Positions 19,194 to 26,811 of a stretch of DNA of 64,000 bases are shown piece by piece. Made by a program: the position numbers and the translations under genes. The notes beneath the pieces were generated by a model that saw nothing but the letters and a program-made list of their open reading frames with translations, was not told the DNA's origin and ran no database searches. This DNA is from Tenacibaculum pelagium (GTDB lineage Bacteria; Bacteroidota; Bacteroidia; Flavobacteriales; Flavobacteriaceae), in the NCBI RefSeq assembly GCF_014062345.1, contig NZ_JACGLS010000002.1, forward strand, positions 186,001-250,000. The letters run 5' to 3'. Within the stretch, counting starts at the first letter, position 1; each line of letters opens with the position of its first letter.

Positions 19194-19922
19194 TTACTCG
19201 TCTAAAGCAAACATAATTGGAAATCCGTATTTTACTGAAGTACGACTTCCGTCTTTTTTAGCTGGTGAAAATTGCGGTAATTGCGCAACTACTCTTTTAG
19301 CTTCTTGATTAAGTATTTTACCGTTTTTAGGCCCTAAAGTTTTAATGTTTCTAATATCACCATTCTTATCAATGATAAAACGAACCCAAACTTCTCCTTG
19401 GATTGATTCTTTTACAGCTTGACTTGGATACCTAAAGTGCTTAGAGATATGCTTTATCATTTCTTCATTGAAACAATCTATACGCTCTCCTTTTTTTGCT
19501 TTTTTACAAGCATTAAATGAAGGTATTTTATCAACTGCACTAAACTTTGATGCTTTTCTAACTTCTTCGGCAGACAGCTTATTTTTAATATCTTCTATAT
19601 TGCTTTTTAAAGATATTGATTGAGTTAATACGGGCTTTTGCTCTGTACTTGCAACTCCTGAAGTACCAATTCCAGAAACTCCAGATACTGCTTTCTTTTT
19701 AAAAGCTTCTCTTTTTTTCAGGTATCTTCTATTCGCGGATACCTTAACCGTAATCTGTCTTGATTTTTTGTTTTTCTTACTTTTAGATTCTTTAATAGTA
19801 CATTTTGTAACACTTATACTATTCACATCTATTTCAGCTTCATCAGGGGTTTCACATACTTCTTGTGAAAAAATGTTAACAGAAAAAATTAATGCTAACA
19901 TTAATAATAAAAATTTTCTCAT
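19194..19922 (-). CDS. TonB C-terminal-domain protein with signal peptide (copy 1)
   Basis: 242 aa. Begins with a clear signal-like segment (MRKFLLLMLALIFSVNIFSQ), then a basic, Lys-rich region with RRYLKKREAF at about 65-75, and a C-terminal TonB domain (about 150-242: HISKHFRYPSQAVKESIQGEVWVRFIIDKNGDI, then AKRVVAQLPQFSPAK). Cysteines near 22, 41, about 138 and 149 recur in the neighbouring paralogue. Unlike classic TonB there is no proline-rich spacer, and the first segment could be cleaved, leaving a periplasmic protein. Likely energises or assists the receptor encoded just downstream. Confidence 0.82.
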   Translation of the reverse strand: MRKFLLLMLALIFSVNIFSQEVCETPDEAEIDVNSISVTKCTIKESKSKKNKKSRQITVKVSANRRYLKKREAFKKKAVSGVSGIGTSGVASTEQKPVLTQSISLKSNIEDIKNKLSAEEVRKASKFSAVDKIPSFNACKKAKKGERIDCFNEEMIKHISKHFRYPSQAVKESIQGEVWVRFIIDKNGDIRNIKTLGPKNGKILNQEAKRVVAQLPQFSPAKKDGSRTSVKYGFPIMFALDE

Positions 19923-20061
19923 AATACTGGGGGGTATTTATCTGTAAATCAGGCTTTATTAAAAATAAAACAAAATAAACTAGCTTACAAAAATATCCTT
20001 TTTTATTATAAAAAAATGTTAAAAGAGTTAAAAACAGGAAAATAACTGTTAATATTTATAG

Positions 20062-20742
20062 CTAATCCAACTTAAAACTCATTGGAAAACTATATTCTAC
20101 TTCTTTTTTTACACCATCGTGTTTTCCTGGCAAGAAATCTGGCAGTAATGAAACTATTCTTTTTGCTTCTTTCTTTAAGATTTTATGCTCTTTGTTTTCA
20201 ACTTTAACACGTATATCTTTTACTTTACCATTTACATCAATAATAAAACTCACTTCTAAATCACCTTCAATTTCTTTTTCAAGAGCAATTTCTGGATATA
20301 TAAAATGTTTTATAATATGTTTTTCCATCTCATAATTAAAACAATCTTCTTTATTTATCGAAGTATCTCTACAAGATAAAAACAATGGAATTTCTTCTAT
20401 AGTATTAAAAGAGATTACTTCTTCAACTATCTTAAGTTTATTCTTTTCTAATGCATTCTCTTTAGGAGCAACCTGATTAACATTCTTTGTTTTTAATGCA
20501 TTTGAAACACTAGCAATTCTCGGAATTAAAGATTCTCTCTTTTTTAAATACCTTCGGCTTCTTATCGTTATATTATTAGCACTTATTTCTTTATTATTTA
20601 TATCTTTTTTTGCTTCAGTTATTTCACATTTGTTTATAGAATTTAAATCTACCAACGTGGTTTCCTTTTCAGTACATTTTTCCTGAGAAAAAATCTGAAA
20701 AACAAAAAATTGAATTACAAATAGTAGGATTACTTTTTTCAT
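20062..20742 (-). CDS. TonB C-terminal-domain protein with signal peptide (copy 2)
   Basis: 226 aa paralogue of the next gene downstream. Same plan: signal segment ending QIFSQ, a C...NSI.KC pattern, basic RRYLKKRES at about 67-75, then a TonB C-terminal domain (KHFIYPEIALEKEIEGDLEVSFIIDVNGKV, AKRIVSLLPDFLPGKHDG). The two copies have diverged strongly outside these motifs. The 139-base AT-rich gap between them has no obvious terminator. Same uncertainty over membrane anchoring as its paralogue. Confidence 0.8.
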   Translation of the reverse strand: MKKVILLFVIQFFVFQIFSQEKCTEKETTLVDLNSINKCEITEAKKDINNKEISANNITIRSRRYLKKRESLIPRIASVSNALKTKNVNQVAPKENALEKNKLKIVEEVISFNTIEEIPLFLSCRDTSINKEDCFNYEMEKHIIKHFIYPEIALEKEIEGDLEVSFIIDVNGKVKDIRVKVENKEHKILKKEAKRIVSLLPDFLPGKHDGVKKEVEYSFPMSFKLD

Positions 20743-20770
20743 AACTATATATATTTAAACCAATATATTA

Positions 20771-20879
20771 TGTTAGACGCCAATTGCCATTCAAAATTTC
20801 AAGGTCAGTATTATACTATTTTTTAGCTTTTAATGCTAAAAAGCCACCTTAAATTTTAAGACAAGGTTAAGCGCCTAAA
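20771..20879. repeat. Imperfect 109-bp inverted-repeat structure
   Basis: Lies in the 381-base gene-free gap 20743-21123. Three nested pairings: outer GTTAGACGCC against GGCGCTTAAC-type sequence (ends 20772 and 20878), middle AAAATTTCAAGGT (about 20793-20805) against ACCTTAAATTTT, and a central perfect hairpin TTTTTAGC/GCTAAAAA (about 20820-20843). No ORF inside. The rest of the gap is AT-rich with only the hflX terminator recognised. Function unknown; could be a mobile foldback element remnant, a structured RNA or a cassette-like recombination site. Confidence 0.5.
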
Positions 20880-21052
20880 AAATGGTTATTGAAAAATTTA
20901 CTTGTTTATTTTTATCAAAAAGAATATTTGATAATTTACTCGGAATTGAGACTATTTTTTTCATTTTTTCGGGGGTTAAAATGGTTAAAAAATTGATTTT
21001 TAAAGCTTAAGAAATATTATGAATTTTCACTTAAGCTAAACTAAAGATAACA

Positions 21053-21090
21053 AAAAAGAACTTAAATATCAAAATATTTAAGTTCTTTTT
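21053..21090. terminator. Terminator after hflX
   Basis: Stem AAAAAGAACTTAAATAT / ATATTTAAGTTCTTTTT (17 bp, loop CAAA at 21070-21073). Symmetrical, but the gene it ends is hflX on the minus strand. Confidence 0.88.
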
Positions 21091-21123
21091 ATATTATCAC
21101 CTCATTATTTTTAGGTAAACTTC

Positions 21124-22323
21124 TTAATATTCTTGGTATAAAAAATCACTGTAAGGAAAGCGCTGTACATGAATTTTTCTCACTTCATCGTACGTCTTTT
21201 CTTTAAAGTTATCTAAGTTATCTTTATTTAATGCAGAAATAAAAATACTTTCTTTCTCTAAATCATTCATCCATGTTTTTTCCCAATCTGCTAATGAGTA
21301 ATGTGCTTTTGTTTTCTCAGTAACCAAATCATCTTCGTCAATCGTTTCATGAGTATAAGCATCTATTTTATTAAAAACCATTACCGTAGGTTTATTTGCG
21401 CTGTCTATTTCATCTAATATTTTATTTACTGAAGCAATATGGTCTTCGAAATTTGGATGAGAAATATCAACCACATGCAATAATAAATCTGCCTCACGAA
21501 CTTCATCTAAAGTAGATTTAAAAGATTCCACCAGCTGAGTTGGTAATTTTCTAATAAACCCAACAGTATCTGTCATTAGAAAAGGAATATTCTTAATCAC
21601 CACTTTTCTTACTGTTGTATCTAAAGTTGCAAAAAGCTTATTTTCAGCAAAAACATCGCTCTTACTAACTACATTCATTAAAGTAGATTTCCCTACGTTA
21701 GTATAACCTACCAAAGCAACACGAACCATTTTTCCACGATTCTTTCGTTGAACAGCCATTTGCTTATCAATAGTAGCAAGCTTTTTCTTTAACAACGTAA
21801 TTTTATCTCTAATAATACGTCTATCAGTTTCAATCTCTGTTTCACCAGGACCACGCATACCGATACCCCCTTTTTGCTTATCAAGGTGTGTCCATAATCG
21901 AGTTAATCGTGGAAGTAAATATTGATATTGAGCTAATTCTACTTGTGCTTTTGCTGAACTTGTTTGAGCTCTACTTGCAAAAATATCTAGAATTAAATTG
22001 GTTCTATCTAAAACTTTACAATCTAAAAAGTTCTCAATATTTCTTAATTGAGCAGGAGATAATTCGTCATCGAAAATCGCTGTTCCTATATTGTGAGATT
22101 CAATATATGCTTTTACATCTTCTAACTTACCTGTTCCTAAAAAAGTTTTTGGATTTGGTCTTTCTAATTTTTGAGTAAAACGTTTTACAGGCACTCCACC
22201 CGCAGTTAAAGTTAAAAACTCTAACTCATCTAAATATTCTTTAGATTGTTTTTCGTTTTGATGCTGCGTTATAATACCTATTAAAACCGCTTTTTCTGAT
22301 ATGGCTTCTCGTGTTTCTATCAT
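21124..22323 (-). CDS. hflX: Ribosome-associated GTPase HflX
   Basis: 399 aa. HflX N-terminal domain (about 1-190, with KTFLGTGKLEDV, FDDELSPAQLRN and RGPGETEIETDRR) followed by a G domain with GYTNVGKST (P-loop, about 205), DTVGFIRKLP (G3) and NKID (G4). HflX binds 50S subunits and splits stalled ribosomes under stress. Full length, with no abnormality. Promoter element TACTTTTG at 22330-22337. Confidence 0.93.
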   Translation of the reverse strand: MIETREAISEKAVLIGIITQHQNEKQSKEYLDELEFLTLTAGGVPVKRFTQKLERPNPKTFLGTGKLEDVKAYIESHNIGTAIFDDELSPAQLRNIENFLDCKVLDRTNLILDIFASRAQTSSAKAQVELAQYQYLLPRLTRLWTHLDKQKGGIGMRGPGETEIETDRRIIRDKITLLKKKLATIDKQMAVQRKNRGKMVRVALVGYTNVGKSTLMNVVSKSDVFAENKLFATLDTTVRKVVIKNIPFLMTDTVGFIRKLPTQLVESFKSTLDEVREADLLLHVVDISHPNFEDHIASVNKILDEIDSANKPTVMVFNKIDAYTHETIDEDDLVTEKTKAHYSLADWEKTWMNDLEKESIFISALNKDNLDNFKEKTYDEVRKIHVQRFPYSDFLYQEY

Positions 22324-22329
22324 AGGCTA

Positions 22330-22337
22330 CAAAAGTA
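22330..22337 (-). promoter_or_regulatory. hflX promoter
   Basis: Minus-strand TACTTTTG with a TTG 18 bases upstream; 6 bases from the ATG, so the 5' leader must be very short. Confidence 0.6.
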
Positions 22338-22389
22338 CAAATTTATCAACTCAACCAATATCTTTTAATTACTTGTTTAGCAAAAGGCT

Positions 22390-22956
22390 CTAAACTATAA
22401 TTTCATGAATTTTATTTTTTAAAATTGGCAACACCTCTTTTTCAAACCAAGGGTTTTTAGTCAACCAAAATCTATTTCTTGGTGATGGGTGTGGTAGCAC
22501 AAAGTATTTAGGTAAGTATTCGTGAAAATTATCAACTGTTTCGGTTAATGTTCTCTTCGTTTGATTTTTTAAATAATAATTCTGAGCATACATACCAATT
22601 AAAATAACCAATTTAACATTCTTCATTTTATCTATTAATTGATGATGCCATTGCGGAGCACATTCTTTTCTTGGTGGCAAATCACCTGATTTACCTTTAC
22701 CAGGGTAACAGAAGCCCATAGGAACTATTCCGAAGTTATTAGTATTATAAAATTGTTCATCGGTAACGTTCATCCATTTTCTTAGCTGTTTCCCACTAGC
22801 ATCATCCCAAGGAATTCTTGATTTATGAACCTTTGTTCCTGGCGCTTGCCCTATAATTACAATTTTAGAAGATTCATTCGCAAAAACAACTGGATTCGGC
22901 TCTATGAATTCTTTGCATAAATCACACTTACGAATGTTAATTAATAATTCTTTCAT
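22390..22956 (-). CDS. Uracil-DNA glycosylase-superfamily protein, probable Fe-S type
   Basis: 188 aa, cytosolic. UDG-superfamily motifs: GQAPG (about 36-40, motif A), the DASG segment (52-55), and HPSPRN near 156 (motif B). Four cysteines at 11, 14, 83 and 99 have the same spacing pattern (CxxC, then two more about 69 and 85 residues on) as the 4Fe-4S cluster ligands of family 4/5 glycosylases. Likely removes uracil or related bases from DNA. Often annotated only as uracil-DNA glycosylase family protein; exact substrate unproven. Confidence 0.8.
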   Translation of the reverse strand: MKELLINIRKCDLCKEFIEPNPVVFANESSKIVIIGQAPGTKVHKSRIPWDDASGKQLRKWMNVTDEQFYNTNNFGIVPMGFCYPGKGKSGDLPPRKECAPQWHHQLIDKMKNVKLVILIGMYAQNYYLKNQTKRTLTETVDNFHEYLPKYFVLPHPSPRNRFWLTKNPWFEKEVLPILKNKIHEIIV

Positions 22957-22980
22957 GCTTTAAATTTAAACTTTAAGCAT

Positions 22981-23015
22981 AAAAAAACACTCATTTTATC
23001 TTAAAATGAGTGTTT
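22981..23015 (-). terminator. Terminator after the 33-aa small ORF
   Basis: Stem AAACACTCATTTTA / TAAAATGAGTGTTT with a 3-base loop and seven T on the minus strand, 20 bases after the small ORF's stop. Confidence 0.85.
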
Positions 23016-23035
23016 CTTCTTCAATCTTTTTTATT

Positions 23036-23137
23036 CTAGTGACTTATTGCATAACCAGCTGCTTTACCAAACTCTGCTAATTGTGTAAAAATACTTTTAA
23101 AAAAATTTTGAATCCCCTTTAGTAATTGTTTTTTCAT
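23036..23137 (-). CDS. 33-residue basic amphipathic small protein
   Basis: Short ORF of 33 codons plus TAG, in the 344-base gap between the UDG-like gene and the next annotated gene. It begins MKKQLLKGIQNFF and ends GKAAGYAISH; hydrophobic residues recur every three to four positions, suggesting an amphipathic helix with a basic N-terminus. Evidence that it is a gene: a perfect minus-strand TATCTTTG (-7 element) 28 bases before the ATG and a strong terminator just behind it. Function unknown: could be a membrane-active peptide, a type I toxin-like peptide or a regulator. No antitoxin RNA was recognised. Confidence 0.6.
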   Translation of the reverse strand: MKKQLLKGIQNFFKSIFTQLAEFGKAAGYAISH

Positions 23138-23165
23138 AATTATGTTTTATTAATTTCCCCTACTA

Positions 23166-23173
23166 CAAAGATA
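23166..23173 (-). promoter_or_regulatory. Promoter -7 element of the 33-aa ORF
   Basis: Minus-strand TATCTTTG exactly fits TAnnTTTG; a GGGG-containing leader of 28 bases leads to the ATG. No clear -33 TTG. The remainder of the gap (23174-23300) shows nothing recognisable. Confidence 0.6.
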
Positions 23174-23300
23174 AAAACTTAACCACTTGTTTTAAAGCGA
23201 AATAGATGCAAATGTATAATTGGTATATAATTATGTATGAATAGCAATTTGTTATTTATTTTTAACATGCTACACAATAAAAATCGACTAAAGGAGTTAC

Positions 23301-23660
23301 TTAAAATTTTATAAAGTCGTTAAAAGCTACATAATATGGCTGATCTTTAAATACTGGCAAGTCAACACTTTCTGCATTTGCAATACCTATACCAGCGAAC
23401 CAAACTTTAGCGTTTTGCTTTTTTGCGTGTTCTTTAAATGTTTCCATCCATAAAACATCATATTCCTCAGGAGATTGAATGTTGTTTGTAGTTTTTACTA
23501 ATACAAAAATAGTAGGTTCCCCTTTTTTGAATAACACAAACTGAGGATGTTTTTTAAGTTCGCTATTAATAGCTACAAACTCATAACCCATCTGTTCTAA
23601 GTTTTTACCCACAATATTCATCCCTAAATTATGTAGTTCTTGCTCAGTAAGTGCTTGCAT
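23301..23660 (-). CDS. Conserved small protein of unknown function (sometimes mislabelled NqrF)
   Basis: 119 aa, soluble, no signal peptide. Begins MQALTEQELHNLGMNIVGKNLEQMG. I recall homologues in Flavobacteriaceae carried in databases under the name Na+-translocating NADH-quinone reductase subunit F, but it has no ferredoxin cysteines, no FAD- or NADH-binding motif, and the true nqrF lies 3.2 kb away. Its fold could resemble a small nuclease-like or restriction-like domain (mixed alpha/beta with VLVKTTN), but that is a guess. It follows the DEAD-box helicase with a one-base TAATG-type overlap, so the two are co-translated. Confidence 0.75.
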   Translation of the reverse strand: MQALTEQELHNLGMNIVGKNLEQMGYEFVAINSELKKHPQFVLFKKGEPTIFVLVKTTNNIQSPEEYDVLWMETFKEHAKKQNAKVWFAGIGIANAESVDLPVFKDQPYYVAFNDFIKF

Positions 23661-25015
23661 TATTTCTTTTTATTACGTCTGTTGTAATTTTTATCGCCAC
23701 GAGTTTTTGGCTTCTTATACTTCTTCGCAATTTCTCTACGGTAAGAACCTCCTAAATTCACCTTACTATTCTTTTCACTCTTTTCGTGAAACGCAGGACC
23801 CGGAACATATTCTTGTGAAGTTCTATTTTTAGAAATTTCTCGCTCTTCTTTAGGGCGTTCTTCCTCTGTTAATTGTTTTGAAATTTCTACCTGCTCAGGA
23901 ATTTCTAATTTCGGAATCTCATATTTCATCAATTCCTCAATTCGTTGTTTTGCTTCCTGTTCTTTTTCTGTAGTAAATAAAATTGTTTTCCCTTCATGTT
24001 CTGCACGTCCTGTACGACCAATACGATGCATATAATTTTCAGGGAAATGTGGTGTATTAAAGTTGATAACGTGTGTTACTTCCTCTAAATCTAATCCACG
24101 TGCAATTACATCGGTAGCAATTAAAACTCGCTTTTCACCTTTATTAAACTGCTCAATAGAACGTAAACGATAATTCTGTGTTTTATTAGAATGTATTACA
24201 CATGTTTGAGAAGGAAACTCTTCTTTAATGCATTCAAACAATCTATCGGCATTTCTTTTATTTGGCGCAAAAACTAATACTTTGCTATATTCTGATTTAT
24301 CAAATAGTAACTCGTTTAATAAGTTGACTTTTGTATAAAAATTAGGAACATCATAAGCTACTTGTTGTATATTATCAAGTGGTGTTCCACTAACTGCAAT
24401 AGCAATCTTTTTTGGTGCAATAAAGAAGTCATCAATCAACGCTTCTACATCTTGAGTCATTGTAGCAGAAAACATGATGTTTTGACGACGAGGAGGTAGC
24501 AAATCAAAAATGTTTAATAATTGAAATCTAAATCCTAAATCTAACATTACATCTACTTCATCAATCACTAATTTTTGAATTGATTTTAGTTTTAAAACTC
24601 TACTTAAGGCTAAATCGTACAAGCGTCCTGGAGTTGCTACAATAACATCAGCTCCTTCCATTACTGCTTGCTTATGACGGTTTAAATTAACACCTCCATA
24701 CACGCCAATAGTACGTAAGGTCATGTATTTTGCAAGCTTTTCTATTTCATCTACTACTTGAACTACTAATTCACGCGTTGGAACTAAAACTAGCACTCTA
24801 GGGTGTTGTTGTTTTGAGAACTTTAAATCACGAAGTATAGGTAACATATAAGCAAATGTTTTACCTGTACCTGTTTGTGCTATACCCACCATGTCTTTAC
24901 CCGATCTAATTACGGGAAAAGCTTTCTCTTGAACTGGTGTTGGGTTCTCAAAACCAAGGTCTTCAATTGAGTTACGTAGCGGGTTAGATAAGTCTATATC
25001 GTGAAAAGTAGTCAT
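23660..25015 (-). CDS. DEAD-box ATP-dependent RNA helicase (DEVD motif II)
   Basis: 451 aa. Q motif near the N-terminus (LGFENPTPVQEKAFP), Walker A AQTGTGKT, PTRELVVQ, TPGRLYD, motif II as DEVD (LVIDEVDVMLD) rather than DEAD, SAT, ARGLD and HRIGRTGRA. A basic low-complexity tail (about 400-451, rich in K/R/N) would bind RNA. Probable role in RNA unwinding or ribosome assembly in the cold. Promoter element TACCTTTG on the minus strand at 25032-25039. Confidence 0.9.
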   Translation of the reverse strand: MTTFHDIDLSNPLRNSIEDLGFENPTPVQEKAFPVIRSGKDMVGIAQTGTGKTFAYMLPILRDLKFSKQQHPRVLVLVPTRELVVQVVDEIEKLAKYMTLRTIGVYGGVNLNRHKQAVMEGADVIVATPGRLYDLALSRVLKLKSIQKLVIDEVDVMLDLGFRFQLLNIFDLLPPRRQNIMFSATMTQDVEALIDDFFIAPKKIAIAVSGTPLDNIQQVAYDVPNFYTKVNLLNELLFDKSEYSKVLVFAPNKRNADRLFECIKEEFPSQTCVIHSNKTQNYRLRSIEQFNKGEKRVLIATDVIARGLDLEEVTHVINFNTPHFPENYMHRIGRTGRAEHEGKTILFTTEKEQEAKQRIEELMKYEIPKLEIPEQVEISKQLTEEERPKEEREISKNRTSQEYVPGPAFHEKSEKNSKVNLGGSYRREIAKKYKKPKTRGDKNYNRRNKKK

Positions 25016-25031
25016 TTATGCAAAATTTGTG

Positions 25032-25039
25032 CAAAGGTA
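25032..25039 (-). promoter_or_regulatory. Promoter of the helicase gene
   Basis: Minus-strand TACCTTTG fits TAnnTTTG, 16 bases before the start codon. Confidence 0.6.
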
Positions 25040-25063
25040 CACTTTCTAATTCACTTATTACTT

Positions 25064-25849
25064 CTATAAAACCAATTGTAATTCAGTTTTATAGCGTTCA
25101 AAATCTCTTAAATTATGATGTGTTCCTTCATCAATTAAAACACTTTTTTTCTTAGTATGATTAATCAATTTTAGTAAATCTCTTGTATCATTTGGCGAAG
25201 TAACTTTATCTTCTAATCCATGAAAAATTAATACTGGTGATTGTACTTTTTCAATAAAACTAAACGTTGGAAATTGATACCTTAAAATAGAGTTTAAACC
25301 AAATTTAAACTGATGTTTTACAGCATGTGGTAAACTATAAAAAGGTGATTCTAAAATTAATTGCTTCGGGTTGTTTTCTGATGCTACTTTAGTCGCAAAA
25401 GTAGTTCCTAAGGAACGTCCATAAACCACAATTTGATTTTCAGAAAATTTTTGTTTTAAAAAATCATAACTCAACAAAGCATCCTCATACATTTTCCCTT
25501 CGTTAAACTTTCCTGTACTTTTACCATAACCACGGTAATCTATTACGAAAACGTTGTACTGAAATTGTTTAAAACACTGCACTATTTTACCCCAGCGAGT
25601 TAAATTACCTTTATTACCGTGAAAAAACAAAATAGCTCCTTTTGGGTTATTAACCGTAAAATACAATCCGTTTATCGTTTCATTGTCTGAAGTTTTTAGA
25701 TTGATTTCTTCAAAAGGCTGCTCAAATTTAAATTGATAATCTTTATCAAGTTTTTCTGATAAAAAAATGATTTTTTCTTGAAACATATTAACAGCAAAAA
25801 AACTTAAAATTAAAACACCTACAATCCAAACTAGCACTTTTTTAATCAT
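25064..25849 (-). CDS. Membrane-anchored alpha/beta hydrolase (copy 1)
   Basis: 261 aa. N-terminal hydrophobic anchor (about 4-22), then an alpha/beta hydrolase fold: LFFHGNKGNL (about 74-83, oxyanion region), YGRSLGTTFATKVAS with nucleophile Ser in GRSLG (about 146), Asp in HGLEDKVTSP (about 212), and catalytic His in EGTHHNLRDF (about 241). Resembles the family of YfhR/BEM46-like serine hydrolases; substrate unknown. It overlaps the stop codon of the upstream paralogue by one base. Confidence 0.83.
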   Translation of the reverse strand: MIKKVLVWIVGVLILSFFAVNMFQEKIIFLSEKLDKDYQFKFEQPFEEINLKTSDNETINGLYFTVNNPKGAILFFHGNKGNLTRWGKIVQCFKQFQYNVFVIDYRGYGKSTGKFNEGKMYEDALLSYDFLKQKFSENQIVVYGRSLGTTFATKVASENNPKQLILESPFYSLPHAVKHQFKFGLNSILRYQFPTFSFIEKVQSPVLIFHGLEDKVTSPNDTRDLLKLINHTKKKSVLIDEGTHHNLRDFERYKTELQLVL

Positions 25850-26715
25850 TACTTTTTACGTTTGGTTCTAATAAAATCGATGCTAGTATTCTCTCTATCC
25901 ACTTCTGTAATCCCCTGTGAATTTAAAATTTCTTTTAAAGCTCTATGGTAACTTTCGTAATTATGTAAGTTCTTATGTCCTCCTCCAATAATTGGGTATA
26001 ACCTTGTTAATTCTGGCTTCATTTTAGACAAACGAACACTCGATTTAAACCGAATAACTTTATCATCTGTACCATGTATAATTTTAATTGGGCATTTTAC
26101 GTATTTAATCCATTTATAGGTGGGCATAGAATAACGCATTACCAAACCTAACGGAATAAAAGGCAAATAACGTTTCGCGTTGTTAGACATGCTAAAATAC
26201 GGGCAAGCTAACACTAACATTTTTGGGTTATTTACAGAAGCTACTTTGGTTGCTAAACCTGTTCCTAAAGAACGTCCATACACAATAATATTTTCTTCTT
26301 TTACTCGTTCTTTTATCTTATCATAAACCAATAAAGCATCGTCTTTCATAGTTTGTTGACTCATTTTACCTGTGCTTTTTCCAAAACCTCGATAATCTAT
26401 CATCAACACATCATAATCGAATAAAGTAAAATCAACTGCAAACTTTCCCCAGCCTTTTATACTCTTAGAGTTTCCTTTTAAATAATAGACTAAGCCTTTT
26501 GATTTGCCCTTAGCTTTAAATAACAAGCCATTGATAGTTACTCCTTCCTTTATTTCTAAATTATATTCCTTTACCTCTTGATTTTCATATTGAAACTGGA
26601 AGTCTTTAGGTAATTTTTCAGGGTGGAACAAAAACTTTTCCTGAAAAAAATAGAGCACAATACTCACTACAATTATTATAGCAACAAATACAAAAAGATA
26701 AAAAGTCCAGCCCAT
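25849..26715 (-). CDS. Membrane-anchored alpha/beta hydrolase (copy 2)
   Basis: 288 aa paralogue of the following gene. N-terminal helix (about 4-24), YGRSLGTGLATKVAS nucleophile elbow, HGTDDKVIRF acid and GGGHKNLHNY histidine are present. The oxyanion segment reads YYLKGNSKSIKG in place of the usual HG motif, which may alter activity. The tail carries an extra 20 or so basic residues. The pair arose by tandem duplication and is translationally coupled; substrates unknown. Confidence 0.82.
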   Translation of the reverse strand: MGWTFYLFVFVAIIIVVSIVLYFFQEKFLFHPEKLPKDFQFQYENQEVKEYNLEIKEGVTINGLLFKAKGKSKGLVYYLKGNSKSIKGWGKFAVDFTLFDYDVLMIDYRGFGKSTGKMSQQTMKDDALLVYDKIKERVKEENIIVYGRSLGTGLATKVASVNNPKMLVLACPYFSMSNNAKRYLPFIPLGLVMRYSMPTYKWIKYVKCPIKIIHGTDDKVIRFKSSVRLSKMKPELTRLYPIIGGGHKNLHNYESYHRALKEILNSQGITEVDRENTSIDFIRTKRKK

Positions 26716-26756
26716 AGTAAGGTTTCAATACACTAATCTACTGATTTTTAAATAAT

Positions 26757-26789
26757 AAAAAAACCGATACGTTTCTGTATCGGTTTTTT
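26757..26789. terminator. Terminator of the nqr operon
   Basis: Stem AAAAAAACCGATAC / GTATCGGTTTTTT with a six-base loop (26771-26776), 22 bases after nqrF's stop. Confidence 0.9.
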
Positions 26790-26811
26790 ATATATAATGT
26801 CGATTATCGAC

